From Intestinimonas butyriciproducens (GTDB lineage Bacteria; Bacillota; Clostridia; Oscillospirales; Butyricicoccaceae), in NCBI RefSeq assembly GCF_016901775.1, contig NZ_JACJKW010000003.1:96898-160897 (forward strand): a stretch of DNA of 64,000 bases, in the 5' to 3' direction. This document shows positions 1 through 7,731 of this stretch, one piece after another. The notes under the pieces are model-generated. The model had not been told where the DNA came from and searched no databases. It was given only the letters and a program-made list of their open reading frames with translations. A program made the translations under genes and the position numbers. Position 1 is the first letter of the stretch. Every line of letters begins with the position of its first letter.

Positions 1-3000
1 CTTTGGGGCAGAGAGGCGCTGACAAGCAGGTCTGCGCTGCATTCGGTGTAAGCCGGACGGCTCTGGCCTCCGGCCTCTGCCACCGCCTCTTCCAACAGCT
101 TCAGATACAGATCGTAGCCCACCGACAGCATATGGCCGCTTTGTTCGGCCCCCAGCACATTGCCTGCGCCCCGGATCTCCAGATCCCGCATGGCGATCTT
201 GAAGCCGGAACCGAACTCGGCAAACTCCCGGATGGCCGAAAGCCGCTTCTGGGAGATCTCCGACAGCACCTTCCCCCGCCGGTAGGTGAGGTAGGCATAG
301 GCCCGCCGGTGAGAGCGGCCAATGCGGCCCCGGATCTGATGAAGCTGGGCCAGGCCCATATAGTCGGCGTCCTCGATGACCAGGGTGTTGGCGTTGGCGA
401 TGTCAATGCCTGTTTCGATGATGGTGGTGCACACCAGGATCTGCACTTCCCCGTTGTAGGTGCGGGTCATCACCGAGGACAGTTCGTGCTCGCTCATTTT
501 GCCGTGGGCAATGCCGATGGTGGCATCGGGGAACTGCTGCTGAAGGAAGGAGACCACTTTGTCCATGGAATCGATCCGGTTGTGCAGGTAATACACCTGT
601 CCGCCCCGGGCCAGCTCCTTACGGATGGCGTCGCAGATCACTCCCTGGTCGTATTCCAGCACATAGGTCTGCACCGGCTGCCGGTCGTGGGGGGCCTCCT
701 CCAGCACCGACATATCCCGGATGCCCGACAGGGCCATGTTCAGGGTACGGGGAATGGGGGTGGCGGTGAGGGTGAGCACATCCACCTGATGGGCCATTTC
801 CTTGATCTGTTCCTTGTGGGACACGCCGAAGCGCTGCTCCTCGTCCACCACCAAAAGGCCCAGATCCTTGAAGTGCACATCCTTCTGGAGCATCCGGTGG
901 GTGCCGATGACGATGTCGATCTCCCCGGAATGGAGCATCCGCAGAGTCTCCTTCTGCATTTTGGGGGTGCGGAAGCGGCTGAGGGTGTCGATCTTGATGG
1001 GATAGCCGGAAAAACGGGACAGGGCGGTGAGAAAATGCTGCCGGGCCAAAACGGTGGTGGGCACCAGCACGGCGGCCTGTTTTCCCGACATGACGCATTT
1101 CATAATGGCCCGGAAAGCCACTTCGGTTTTGCCGAAGCCCACATCCCCGCACAGCAGCCGGTCCATGGGATGGGGCTGTTCCATATCTTTCTTGATTTCC
1201 CGGGTGCAGGTCAGCTGGTCCTCGGTCTCCTCGTAGGGGAAAGCCTCTTCAAAGCTGCGCTGCCAGTCGTCGTCGGGCAGGAAAGCAAAGCCCGGGGTGC
1301 TGCGGCGGGCGGCATAGAGCTTGATCAGCTGGTCGGCCAGATCCCGGGCGGCCTTCTTGGCCCGCACCTTGGTTTTGGCCCAGGAGGTCCCTCCCAGCTT
1401 GCTGAGCCGGATGTTGGCATCCTCCGGAGCGCCGATGTATTTGCTCACCAGGTCCAGGGCGGTGGCAGGCACATAGAGAAAGTCGGTGCCCGCAAAGGCG
1501 ATCTTCAGATAATCCCGGGTGACTCCGTCGCTCTGGATGCGCTCCACGCCCACGAACCGGCCGATGCCGTGGTGCTCGTGGACCACATAATCCCCCGGGG
1601 TCAGATCGCTGAAGGATTTGACCCGGTCCCGGTTGCTGGCCTTTTTCCGGGGGGCGCTGTCCCGCCGCCGCTGGAGAATGGCTCCGTCGCACAAAATGGC
1701 CAGGGCGATGGAGGGATACTCTACCCCGGCGGATAAAGACCCTTCCAGCAGACACACATGATCCCGCTCCGAAAAATCGGTGGTGTAGGGAACATCGTTT
1801 TCCGCCAGAAGCCGGGCCATGTTTTGCAGCCGCTGGGGGCCGCCGGTGAGGACGCACACCTGGTAGCCCAGGGAAAGGTAGGTGCGGATATCCCCCAGAG
1901 CGGTTTCCAGACTGCCGCCGTAGGGAGGCAGCTGCTTGGCCGTCAGGGAAAAGATGGCGTCGGGAGACAGTCCGCCGGAGGAAGTGAGGAAAGAGTCCAT
2001 GGCCACCAGTCCCAGGCTTTCCAGCCGGGCCAGAGCCTGCTCAAAGCTGAGGGAGAAGGTGCAGTGGGAAGGGATCAGGCATCCCTGTTCCAGAAGGCTT
2101 GCCACATCCTCACTGACCCGGAAGGCAAAACCGCTCCCCCCTTCCCGCAGAGCGGGAGTATCGTCCAGAATCACCAGGGTGTTTTCCGGCAGATAGTCCA
2201 GAGCGGTGGGCAGGCCGGGATAGATCAGGGGCAGATACCGGTCGCAGGCCGGAAACAGTCCTTCCTGCTGGAGCCGCTGGGCGTCCTGTTCCAGGTTTTT
2301 CCGCAAGGCGGGGGCGGTGTTTTTGTGCCCAGCCAGCTTCAGAAGCTGCTGGGCCAGCCCTTCCTTTCCCCCCTCATACAGTTGGGGCAGGGTTTCCCGG
2401 GCAGGGAGAACCAGTACCTTTTCCACATTTTGCAGCCGCCGCTGGCTCTGGGGATCAAACTGGCCCAGAGAGTCCACGGTATCTCCGAAAAATTCCGCCC
2501 GCACCGGCAAAGTGGCCCCGGCGGGGAAAATATCCACAATACCGCCCCGCACCGAAAACTGGCCGCTTCCTTCCACCGAAAGACAGCGGGTATAGCCTGC
2601 TCCCACCAGAGCCTGCTCCAGCTCTTCCAGGGGCACTTCCCCATCCAGCTCCAGGGAGATGGCCGCCTGCTCCAGGGCTTTCGGCGGGATGCAGGCCATC
2701 ATCAGTCCTTCGATGGATGCCGCCATCACCGGGTGCTTTCCATGGGAAAAGGTATAAAGGGCCTCCAAACGCTGGTGTTCGTAGTCCCGGGAGGCGCCTT
2801 CCATATTGTGGAACACATATTCCCGCCCGGGCAGCAGGGAGACAGGCAGGCCGGACAGATGGGAAAAATCCCCGGCCAGCCGCCGGGCGCTTTCTTCATC
2901 CCGGCTGACCATCACCACCGGCCGGCCGGTGTCTTTTTGCAGGGCGGCGGCAAAATGAGCCTTGTGCACCGGGGATACACCGTAGAGAGAAACGGTCTTT

Positions 3001-3074
3001 TTTCCCTCATCCAGGGCCTGTTTCAGCCCTCTGTATTCCGGCAGAGCATTGAGACTTTGCAGCAGTTCTTTCAT
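1..3074 (-). CDS. mfd: Transcription-repair coupling factor Mfd (C-terminus cut by window edge)
   Basis: Mfd is an ATP-dependent translocase that removes stalled RNA polymerase and recruits UvrA to the lesion. About 1,024 residues are visible; the family is usually near 1,150, so the C-terminal part lies outside the window. Seen on the minus strand: the N-terminal UvrB-like region, Walker A GDVGFGKTEVA (about 1112-1150) and the DEEQRFG motif of the translocase (about 823-848). I chose the ATG at 3074 because GGAG lies 6 bases upstream; an ATG at 3086 in the same frame is the alternative. It is the last visible gene of a minus-strand block (glmU-like, prs, pth, mfd) with the same order as the gcaD-prs-pth-mfd region of Bacillus. 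Confidence 0.97.
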   Translation of the reverse strand, partial: MKELLQSLNALPEYRGLKQALDEGKKTVSLYGVSPVHKAHFAAALQKDTGRPVVMVSRDEESARRLAGDFSHLSGLPVSLLPGREYVFHNMEGASRDYEHQRLEALYTFSHGKHPVMAASIEGLMMACIPPKALEQAAISLELDGEVPLEELEQALVGAGYTRCLSVEGSGQFSVRGGIVDIFPAGATLPVRAEFFGDTVDSLGQFDPQSQRRLQNVEKVLVLPARETLPQLYEGGKEGLAQQLLKLAGHKNTAPALRKNLEQDAQRLQQEGLFPACDRYLPLIYPGLPTALDYLPENTLVILDDTPALREGGSGFAFRVSEDVASLLEQGCLIPSHCTFSLSFEQALARLESLGLVAMDSFLTSSGGLSPDAIFSLTAKQLPPYGGSLETALGDIRTYLSLGYQVCVLTGGPQRLQNMARLLAENDVPYTTDFSERDHVCLLEGSLSAGVEYPSIALAILCDGAILQRRRDSAPRKKASNRDRVKSFSDLTPGDYVVHEHHGIGRFVGVERIQSDGVTRDYLKIAFAGTDFLYVPATALDLVSKYIGAPEDANIRLSKLGGTSWAKTKVRAKKAARDLADQLIKLYAARRSTPGFAFLPDDDWQRSFEEAFPYEETEDQLTCTREIKKDMEQPHPMDRLLCGDVGFGKTEVAFRAIMKCVMSGKQAAVLVPTTVLARQHFLTALSRFSGYPIKIDTLSRFRTPKMQKETLRMLHSGEIDIVIGTHRMLQKDVHFKDLGLLVVDEEQRFGVSHKEQIKEMAHQVDVLTLTATPIPRTLNMALSGIRDMSVLEEAPHDRQPVQTYVLEYDQGVICDAIRKELARGGQVYYLHNRIDSMDKVVSFLQQQFPDATIGIAHGKMSEHELSSVMTRTYNGEVQILVCTTIIETGIDIANANTLVIEDADYMGLAQLHQIRGRIGRSHRRAYAYLTYRRGKVLSEISQKRLSAIREFAEFGSGFKIAMRDLEIRGAGNVLGAEQSGHMLSVGYDLYLKLLEEAVAEAGGQSRPAYTECSADLLVSASLPQ

Positions 3075-3094
3075 GTTTTTCTCCATAAGGCTAT

Positions 3095-3118
3095 CCCCCG
3101 TTCCCAAAGGAACGGGGG
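3095..3118. repeat. Perfect hairpin between pth and mfd
   Basis: A 10-bp perfect inverted repeat (CCCCCGTTCC / GGAACGGGGG) with a CAAA loop sits about 20 bases upstream of the mfd start. No T-run follows on the minus strand, so it does not look like a normal intrinsic terminator. It could be an mRNA processing or stability hairpin, or a REP-like repeat. Confidence 0.7.
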
Positions 3119-3147
3119 TGTGAAAAATGTCAAATTTTGCGTTCTGC

Positions 3148-3762
3148 TCATTCTTTGGGGGCGGGAGGCGCGCCGTTGAACGCCTGCATGGCGGCGTCCA
3201 CTCCCTGAAAGATCAGGGTAAGGGCGGCTTCCGGGGCCCGCTTGATCCCTTCATAGGCATCGGAATCCACGGTGTCCAGCACAAAATCTTTCAGATCCTC
3301 CTCCCCTTTCTGGGGAGCGCCCACACCGATCTTCACCCGGGGGAACTGATCGGAGGACAGCTGGTAGATGATGTTTTTGATGCCGTTGTGACCGCCGGCC
3401 GAGCCGCTGCGGCGCACCCGCAGCCGTCCGGAAGGCAGGCTGATGTCGTCATAAAGCACCACGATGTGCTCCGGGGGCACCTGGAAGGTCTGAGCCAGAT
3501 CACGCACCGCTTCCCCCGACAGGTTCATAAAGGTCTGGGGCTTTGCCAGAAGCAGGGTCTTGCCATCCTTCTGGCAAAAGGTGTAGAGAGCCCGGTGCTT
3601 GGCCTGATTGATCCGATCCACACCCAGCTCTCGGGCCAGAAGGTCCAGGGCCATAAAACCGGCGTTGTGGCGGGTGGTCTCATATTGCCGCCCCGGATTC
3701 CCCAGGCCGACGATGAGATAGTCGGCCTTTTGGGGAGGGGTTTCTTTTTTTCGTCTGAAAAT
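3148..3762 (-). CDS. pth: Peptidyl-tRNA hydrolase, probable ATT start
   Basis: Pth cleaves peptidyl-tRNA released by drop-off and recycles tRNA. The first in-frame ATG (3654) would remove the substrate-binding N-terminus, because the upstream in-frame codons encode YLIVGLGNPG, then QYETTRHNAGF with the catalytic His. Going upstream there is no ATG, GTG or TTG before the in-frame TAA that ends prs. The best start is an ATT at 3762, 7 bases after AGGTG, giving 204 aa with a basic N-terminal extension (FRRKKETPPQKAD). An ATC two codons earlier is the other option. The rest matches Pth: QTFMNLSGEAV, DDISLPSGRLR, GSAGGHNGIKNI. It overlaps no neighbour; prs ends 21 bases upstream. Confidence 0.93.
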   Translation of the reverse strand: MFRRKKETPPQKADYLIVGLGNPGRQYETTRHNAGFMALDLLARELGVDRINQAKHRALYTFCQKDGKTLLLAKPQTFMNLSGEAVRDLAQTFQVPPEHIVVLYDDISLPSGRLRVRRSGSAGGHNGIKNIIYQLSSDQFPRVKIGVGAPQKGEEDLKDFVLDTVDSDAYEGIKRAPEAALTLIFQGVDAAMQAFNGAPPAPKE

Positions 3763-3783
3763 GGGGATACACCTCGCAGGGGC

Positions 3784-4743
3784 TTAGTTGAACAGATCGG
3801 ACACAGAAGACTCGTCATAGATGCGCTTGATGGCTTCGGTGAAGATCTCGGCCACGGAGAGCACCTTGAATTTGTCGCTCTTCTTGTGCTCAGGCAGGGG
3901 GATGGTATCCAGCAGGATCACTTCTTTGATGACGCTGTCATTGAGCCGCTGGATGGCCGGGCCGGAGAGCACGCCGTGGGTGGCGCAGGCATAAACTTCC
4001 TTGGCGCCGCCGATTTCCACCAGAGCCTTGGCGGCGTTGCACAGAGTGCCGGCGGTGTCGATCATATCGTCGGCCAGGATGACGGTCTTGCCTTCCACAT
4101 TGCCGATGATGTTCATCACTTCAGACACATTGGCCTGGGGACGGCGCTTGTCGATGATGGCCACAGGCAGATCCAGCTTTTCGGTGAACTTCCGGGCGCG
4201 GCCCACGCTGCCCAGGTCGGGAGCAACCATCATCACATCCGGATTGCCAATGCCGAATTTCTTGGCAAAATAGGGGATCAGCACCGAAGAGCCCAGCATA
4301 TGATCCACAGGGATGTTGAAGAAGCCCTGGATCTGAGCAGCGTGCAGGTCCATGGTCAACACCCGGTCGGCGCCGGCGGCGGTGATCAGGTCGGCCACCA
4401 GCTTGGCGGAGATGGGATCGCGGGCCTTGGCCTTCCGGTCCTGACGGGCATAGCCGAAATAGGGCATAACGGCGGTGATACGGCCGGCAGAAGCCCGGCG
4501 CAGAGCGTCGATCATGATGAGCATTTCCATCAGATGATCGTTCACCGGCTCGCAGGTGGACTGGATCAGGAACACATCGGTGCCCCGCACCGACTCATTG
4601 ATGGAGACCGAAATCTCTCCATCGGAAAAGCGTTTCAGGCTGGCGTCGCCCAGAGGCACGCCCACCATGGTGCAGATGTCGGAAGCCAACTTGGGATTGG
4701 AGTTTCCGGTGAAGATCTTGATGCTGTTGCCGTGCGGAATCAT
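3784..4743 (-). CDS. prs: Ribose-phosphate pyrophosphokinase (PRPP synthetase)
   Basis: This enzyme makes PRPP from ribose 5-phosphate and ATP for nucleotide, histidine and NAD synthesis. It has 319 aa, normal for the bacterial class I family. Visible hallmarks are TGNSNPKLA near the N-terminus, FSDGEISVSINESVRGTDVF, YFGYARQDRKAKARDPISAKLVA, the DLHAAQIQGFF metal/ATP loop and the PRPP-binding loop VILADDMIDTAGTL. The ATG has AAGGGGAA upstream. It follows the glmU-like gene by about 45 bases and precedes pth by 21, so the three are probably cotranscribed. Confidence 0.98.
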   Translation of the reverse strand: MIPHGNSIKIFTGNSNPKLASDICTMVGVPLGDASLKRFSDGEISVSINESVRGTDVFLIQSTCEPVNDHLMEMLIMIDALRRASAGRITAVMPYFGYARQDRKAKARDPISAKLVADLITAAGADRVLTMDLHAAQIQGFFNIPVDHMLGSSVLIPYFAKKFGIGNPDVMMVAPDLGSVGRARKFTEKLDLPVAIIDKRRPQANVSEVMNIIGNVEGKTVILADDMIDTAGTLCNAAKALVEIGGAKEVYACATHGVLSGPAIQRLNDSVIKEVILLDTIPLPEHKKSDKFKVLSVAEIFTEAIKRIYDESSVSDLFN

Positions 4744-4789
4744 AGCACATTCCCCTTTTTATAGAATTTCAAAATAATAAATCACACTT

Positions 4790-5947
4790 TTAAAGCAGGC
4801 CCTTTTCCCGGCGGCGGCGGACCCATTCCTCTTTGTTCACCTGGCGGGCCCGGGCAATGGCCAGAGCCTCAGCGGGCACATCGTCGGTGATGGTGGAGCC
4901 GGCGGAAATATAAGTATCATCCCCCAGATGCACCGGAGAGATCAGGTTTACATTGCAGCCGATGAAGCTGTCGTCGCCCACAATGGTTTTGTATTTTTTC
5001 TTGCCGTCGTAGTTGACCACGATGACGCCGCCGCCCACATTGCACCGCTCACCCAGCTCGATGTCACCCAGATAGGACAGGTGAGCGATTTTGGTACCGG
5101 TGCCGATCTTGGCCTTTTTCAGCTCCACAAAGTCGCCGATGCGCACCTTTTCTCCCACATCGCAGCCGGGGCGGATGTAGGCATAGGGACCGACGGTGGT
5201 CTGGGCGCCGATGGTGCTTTCGATCACCTGGGAGGAGTTGACCGAAGCGCCGCAGCCGATGACGCTGTCCACGATCATGGCGTTGGGGCCCACTTTGGCG
5301 GTGGCCTCGATGTGGCTGCGGCCATAGATATAGCAGCCGGGCATGATGAGACTGCCGCTTTCCAGAAGAGCATCCGGAGAAATATGTGTAGTGGCGGGGT
5401 CGACGATGATCACCCCTGCTTCCATATGGGACCGGTTGATCCGCTGGCGGAGAAGCTCCTGACAGCGGTACACATCCAGGCCGTTCTGTATGGCGCAGCC
5501 GTCTTCCGGAGAGAGGGAGACTTCGGTGAGCATGGGGCCCAGAGCCCGCAGCTCGTCCACCAGGGTGATGCGGCGGCCAGACAGGCGCTGCAATACATCC
5601 CAAGGGGCATACAGGGCCATGGGATGGTGGTTTTCGTCAGCCAGAAGGCCGCAGGATTGCTCCATCAGTTTGCCCAGAGTGCCCCGGGTCAAAGCGGGGA
5701 GACATTCAAAAAACACCAGCCCCTGCTGTGCCCCATCCACTTGGGAAAACAGAGAGGGCTCACCGGAAAAATCGGTTTCCAGGGCGGGAACATCCAGACC
5801 GCTGCAAGCCTGGCCCGCCAGATAGATCTGCTGACAGCCGAAGGCTTTGGCCAGAGTCACCGGGTAAGAGCAGGCGGGCCGGGACAAGATCTCAGCCTGA
5901 GAGGAAAGATCAGCGGGATCGTTATAGATCAGGGCGCATACATCCAT
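4790..5947 (-). CDS. GlmU-like protein with a degenerate uridylyltransferase half
   Basis: Normal GlmU (about 455 aa) acetylates GlcN-1-P with its C-terminal left-handed beta-helix and uridylylates it with its N-terminal domain. Here (385 aa) the C-terminal half, about residues 155-385, is well kept: hexapeptide repeats, the acetyltransferase His289 in AHLSYLGD, VNYDGKKKYKT and SAGSTITDDVP. The first 150 residues are shortened and lack the LAAGxGTRM nucleotide-binding loop. The position just before prs is the usual glmU (gcaD) site. The protein is therefore either a monofunctional acetyltransferase or a partner that needs a separate uridylyltransferase. Start chosen at ATG 5947 with AGGAGG 7-8 bases upstream rather than the ATG at 5977. 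Confidence 0.85.
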   Translation of the reverse strand: MDVCALIYNDPADLSSQAEILSRPACSYPVTLAKAFGCQQIYLAGQACSGLDVPALETDFSGEPSLFSQVDGAQQGLVFFECLPALTRGTLGKLMEQSCGLLADENHHPMALYAPWDVLQRLSGRRITLVDELRALGPMLTEVSLSPEDGCAIQNGLDVYRCQELLRQRINRSHMEAGVIIVDPATTHISPDALLESGSLIMPGCYIYGRSHIEATAKVGPNAMIVDSVIGCGASVNSSQVIESTIGAQTTVGPYAYIRPGCDVGEKVRIGDFVELKKAKIGTGTKIAHLSYLGDIELGERCNVGGGVIVVNYDGKKKYKTIVGDDSFIGCNVNLISPVHLGDDTYISAGSTITDDVPAEALAIARARQVNKEEWVRRRREKGLL

Positions 5948-6139
5948 GGGGATCGCCTCCTGTATGAAATTTTTCACAGGGATGGGGACAAAGCCCCGTC
6001 GGCCGTGCTTCCCTTCTCCCCCGAAGGGAAGAGGAAAGGGCCGTAAAAAATGGAGGTATCATGGCCGGAGGGCCATAACACACTAATTATAGCAGAGAAA
6101 CAGCGAAAAAGCACCACCCTTTCGGGAAAAATATAAATC

Positions 6140-6168
6140 TTTACCCGGCGGGAGAGAATTGCTATAAT
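6140..6168 (+). promoter_or_regulatory. Sigma-A-type promoter for dnaD
   Basis: TTTACC (6140-6145), a 17-base spacer and TATAAT (6163-6168) stand about 85 bases upstream of the dnaD start. The rest of the 5948-6252 gap holds the divergent 5' region of the glmU-like gene (a minus-strand TATAAT at 6091-6086) and the attenuator-like hairpin listed next. Confidence 0.6.
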
Positions 6169-6189
6169 ATTTTCAGACAAAATACCCCC

Positions 6190-6231
6190 AAAAAGTGCCC
6201 CCTCTTTTTCCAAAAGAGGCAGGGCATTTTT
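6190..6231 (+). terminator. Attenuator-like hairpin in the dnaD leader
   Basis: A nested hairpin (outer AAAAAGTGCCC / GGGCATTTTT, inner CCTCTTTT / AAAAGAGG) ending in a T-run lies between the promoter and the dnaD ribosome binding site. It has the form of an intrinsic terminator placed inside a leader, so it may set read-through into dnaD. Confidence 0.55.
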
Positions 6232-6252
6232 CCGTGGGGAAAGGAGGATGCC

Positions 6253-7485
6253 ATGGAACCGATTTTGCGTATCCGCCAGGATGTGCGCAAGGCCTGCGCC
6301 CAGGTAGCGGCGGTGAAGGACCCGGATATGGCGCTGCTGTTCTGCTATATTGCCGCCCGGGGCGAGGGCTGCGCTCTGCCGGAGCCCCGGCAGCTGGGGC
6401 TGGACGAAACCCGGCTGCAAAAGGCACGCAGTCTGCTGGTGCTCTACGGGGTGTGCAGCGACAGTGAAGGCCCGCAAAAACCCCGGAAAGAAATCCAGTG
6501 GGACCCGGGAGAGATCAAGGAAGCCCGGCAGCATGATCAGGCTTTTTCCGGCCTGTGCCAATATTATGAAGGCGCCCTGGGGCGGATGCTGCGCAAAAGC
6601 GAACTGGAGATCCTCTATTCGGTGTACAGCGGCCTGGGGATGCCCGCTGAGGTGCTGATGCTGCTCATCAACTACTGCGCCGGACGGAACCGGCTTTCCT
6701 CCCGGTTTTTCGAGCAGGAGGCCTACCGGTGGCAGAAGGACGGCGTGGAGACCTACGCCCAGGCCGAGGAATACCTGGCTGCTTTGGAGCGCCGCCACAG
6801 CCGCCAGGGGGAGATCATGAGCCTGTTCGGCATCCGGGACCGGAAGCTGTCGGAAAGCGAACAGCTGATGGTGGACAAGTGGATTTCCCACGGCTATGAC
6901 AACGATCTCATTGCCCTGGCCTATGACCGGACGGTGCTGCGCACCGGCGGGCTGAAATGGGCCTATCTGGACAGTATTCTGGAAAGCTGGAAAACGGCGG
7001 GCTACAAGACCCGGGATGAAGTGGAAAAGGGCGAAGGAAAGAGCGCACCGGCCCGGCAAAATGCCCCCTCGCCTCAGCCTGTCCACAGCCGGGGTGAGTT
7101 TGAAAGCGGTGTGGTAGCCGCTGTCACAAAGGCCTTTGAACGCAAGCGCCTTCAGCGGCAGCAGCTTCAGCAAGCCCGGCTGGAAGGACTGCGAAAAGAC
7201 GGGGAGTTTGCCCAGAACGAACGGGAATTGCGGCTGTGCGCCAGCCGGGCGGCCCGGGCGGCCCTGGGGGAGGAACCGGGAGAAGTGCAGCGGCTGCGGG
7301 AGGAAAACAACCGGCTTTTGGTCCGGCGCAGACAGATCCTCCTTCGCCTGGGCCATGGGGAGGATTATCTGGAACCGCCCTACGAATGCCCTCACTGCAA
7401 GGACCAGGGATACATCGGCACCGAAATGTGCCAGTGTTTCCGGCAGGCCTGTGAGAAGGAGCAGGCCCGCCGGCAGAACGGATAA
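6253..7485 (+). CDS. DnaD-domain primosome protein fused to the N-terminus of a DnaC/DnaI-type loader
   Basis: Residues 1 to about 260 are a DnaD-type replication protein: a winged-helix-like N-terminus, then two DnaB/DnaD repeats, the second with the SEQLMVDKWISHGYDNDLIALAY and YLDSILESW type signature. Residues about 290-410 look like the start of the helicase loader normally encoded next: basic coiled region, then YECPHCKDQGYIG and a CQC zinc cluster. A TAA follows (7483-7485) where the AAA+ ATPase would start, and no ATPase is found in this window. Good GGAGG site before the ATG at 6253. So either the loader was truncated by deletion and joined to dnaD, or the zinc-cluster tail is retained for helicase contact. 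Structured repeat copy A begins within about 55 bases of the stop. Confidence 0.85.
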   Translation: MEPILRIRQDVRKACAQVAAVKDPDMALLFCYIAARGEGCALPEPRQLGLDETRLQKARSLLVLYGVCSDSEGPQKPRKEIQWDPGEIKEARQHDQAFSGLCQYYEGALGRMLRKSELEILYSVYSGLGMPAEVLMLLINYCAGRNRLSSRFFEQEAYRWQKDGVETYAQAEEYLAALERRHSRQGEIMSLFGIRDRKLSESEQLMVDKWISHGYDNDLIALAYDRTVLRTGGLKWAYLDSILESWKTAGYKTRDEVEKGEGKSAPARQNAPSPQPVHSRGEFESGVVAAVTKAFERKRLQRQQLQQARLEGLRKDGEFAQNERELRLCASRAARAALGEEPGEVQRLREENNRLLVRRRQILLRLGHGEDYLEPPYECPHCKDQGYIGTEMCQCFRQACEKEQARRQNG

Positions 7486-7540
7486 ACAAAACTGTCGAAA
7501 AGCTTGCATGGTGGAAAGGGGCTGGCTGCCCTTCCCTTCA

Positions 7541-7688
7541 CCAATTCGCAAAAAACAGTGACCTGTGCGGCGCTTTTTGCACTTCTCAAGGGGCAAGTGT
7601 GGCCGATTGGCCACGAAAAGCGGTCAATCGGCTGCATGCAGACCCTTGCAAAACCCCCTAAAGTGGCTTTGGCCACTTTTTCGACACA
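7541..7688 (+). repeat. Structured intergenic repeat, copy A
   Basis: This copy shares blocks with copies B (25514) and C (13899): a GCAAAAA stem start, GACCTGTGCG, ACTTCTCAAGGGGC and GCATGCAGACCCTTGC. Stems seen: 7548-7554 with 7574-7580; CAAGGG 7587-7592 with CCCTTG 7643-7648, enclosing GCCGATTG 7602-7609 with CAATCGGC 7625-7632; and a 3' hairpin AAAGTGGC / GCCACTTT followed by TT. The plus orientation is assumed from the terminator-like 3' end. It could be a small RNA, a repeat element with conserved folding, or both. Confidence 0.7.
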
Positions 7689-7691
7689 CTG

Positions 7692-7722
7692 AAAAGGACT
7701 GGGAAAATTCCCAGTCCTTTTT
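7692..7722. terminator. Bidirectional terminator between dnaD and the M20 gene
   Basis: The stem AAAAGGACTGGG / CCCAGTCCTTTTT has A- and T-runs on both sides, so it can end transcripts from both convergent genes. Confidence 0.85.
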
Positions 7723-7731
7723 GCTTGTTTG

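Noticed and set aside
3..1736. Long plus-strand open frame (577 codons)
   Set aside because: It lies opposite mfd, has no plausible domain and reflects the high GC of the true minus-strand gene. Same for 1758-3179 and 3127-4764.
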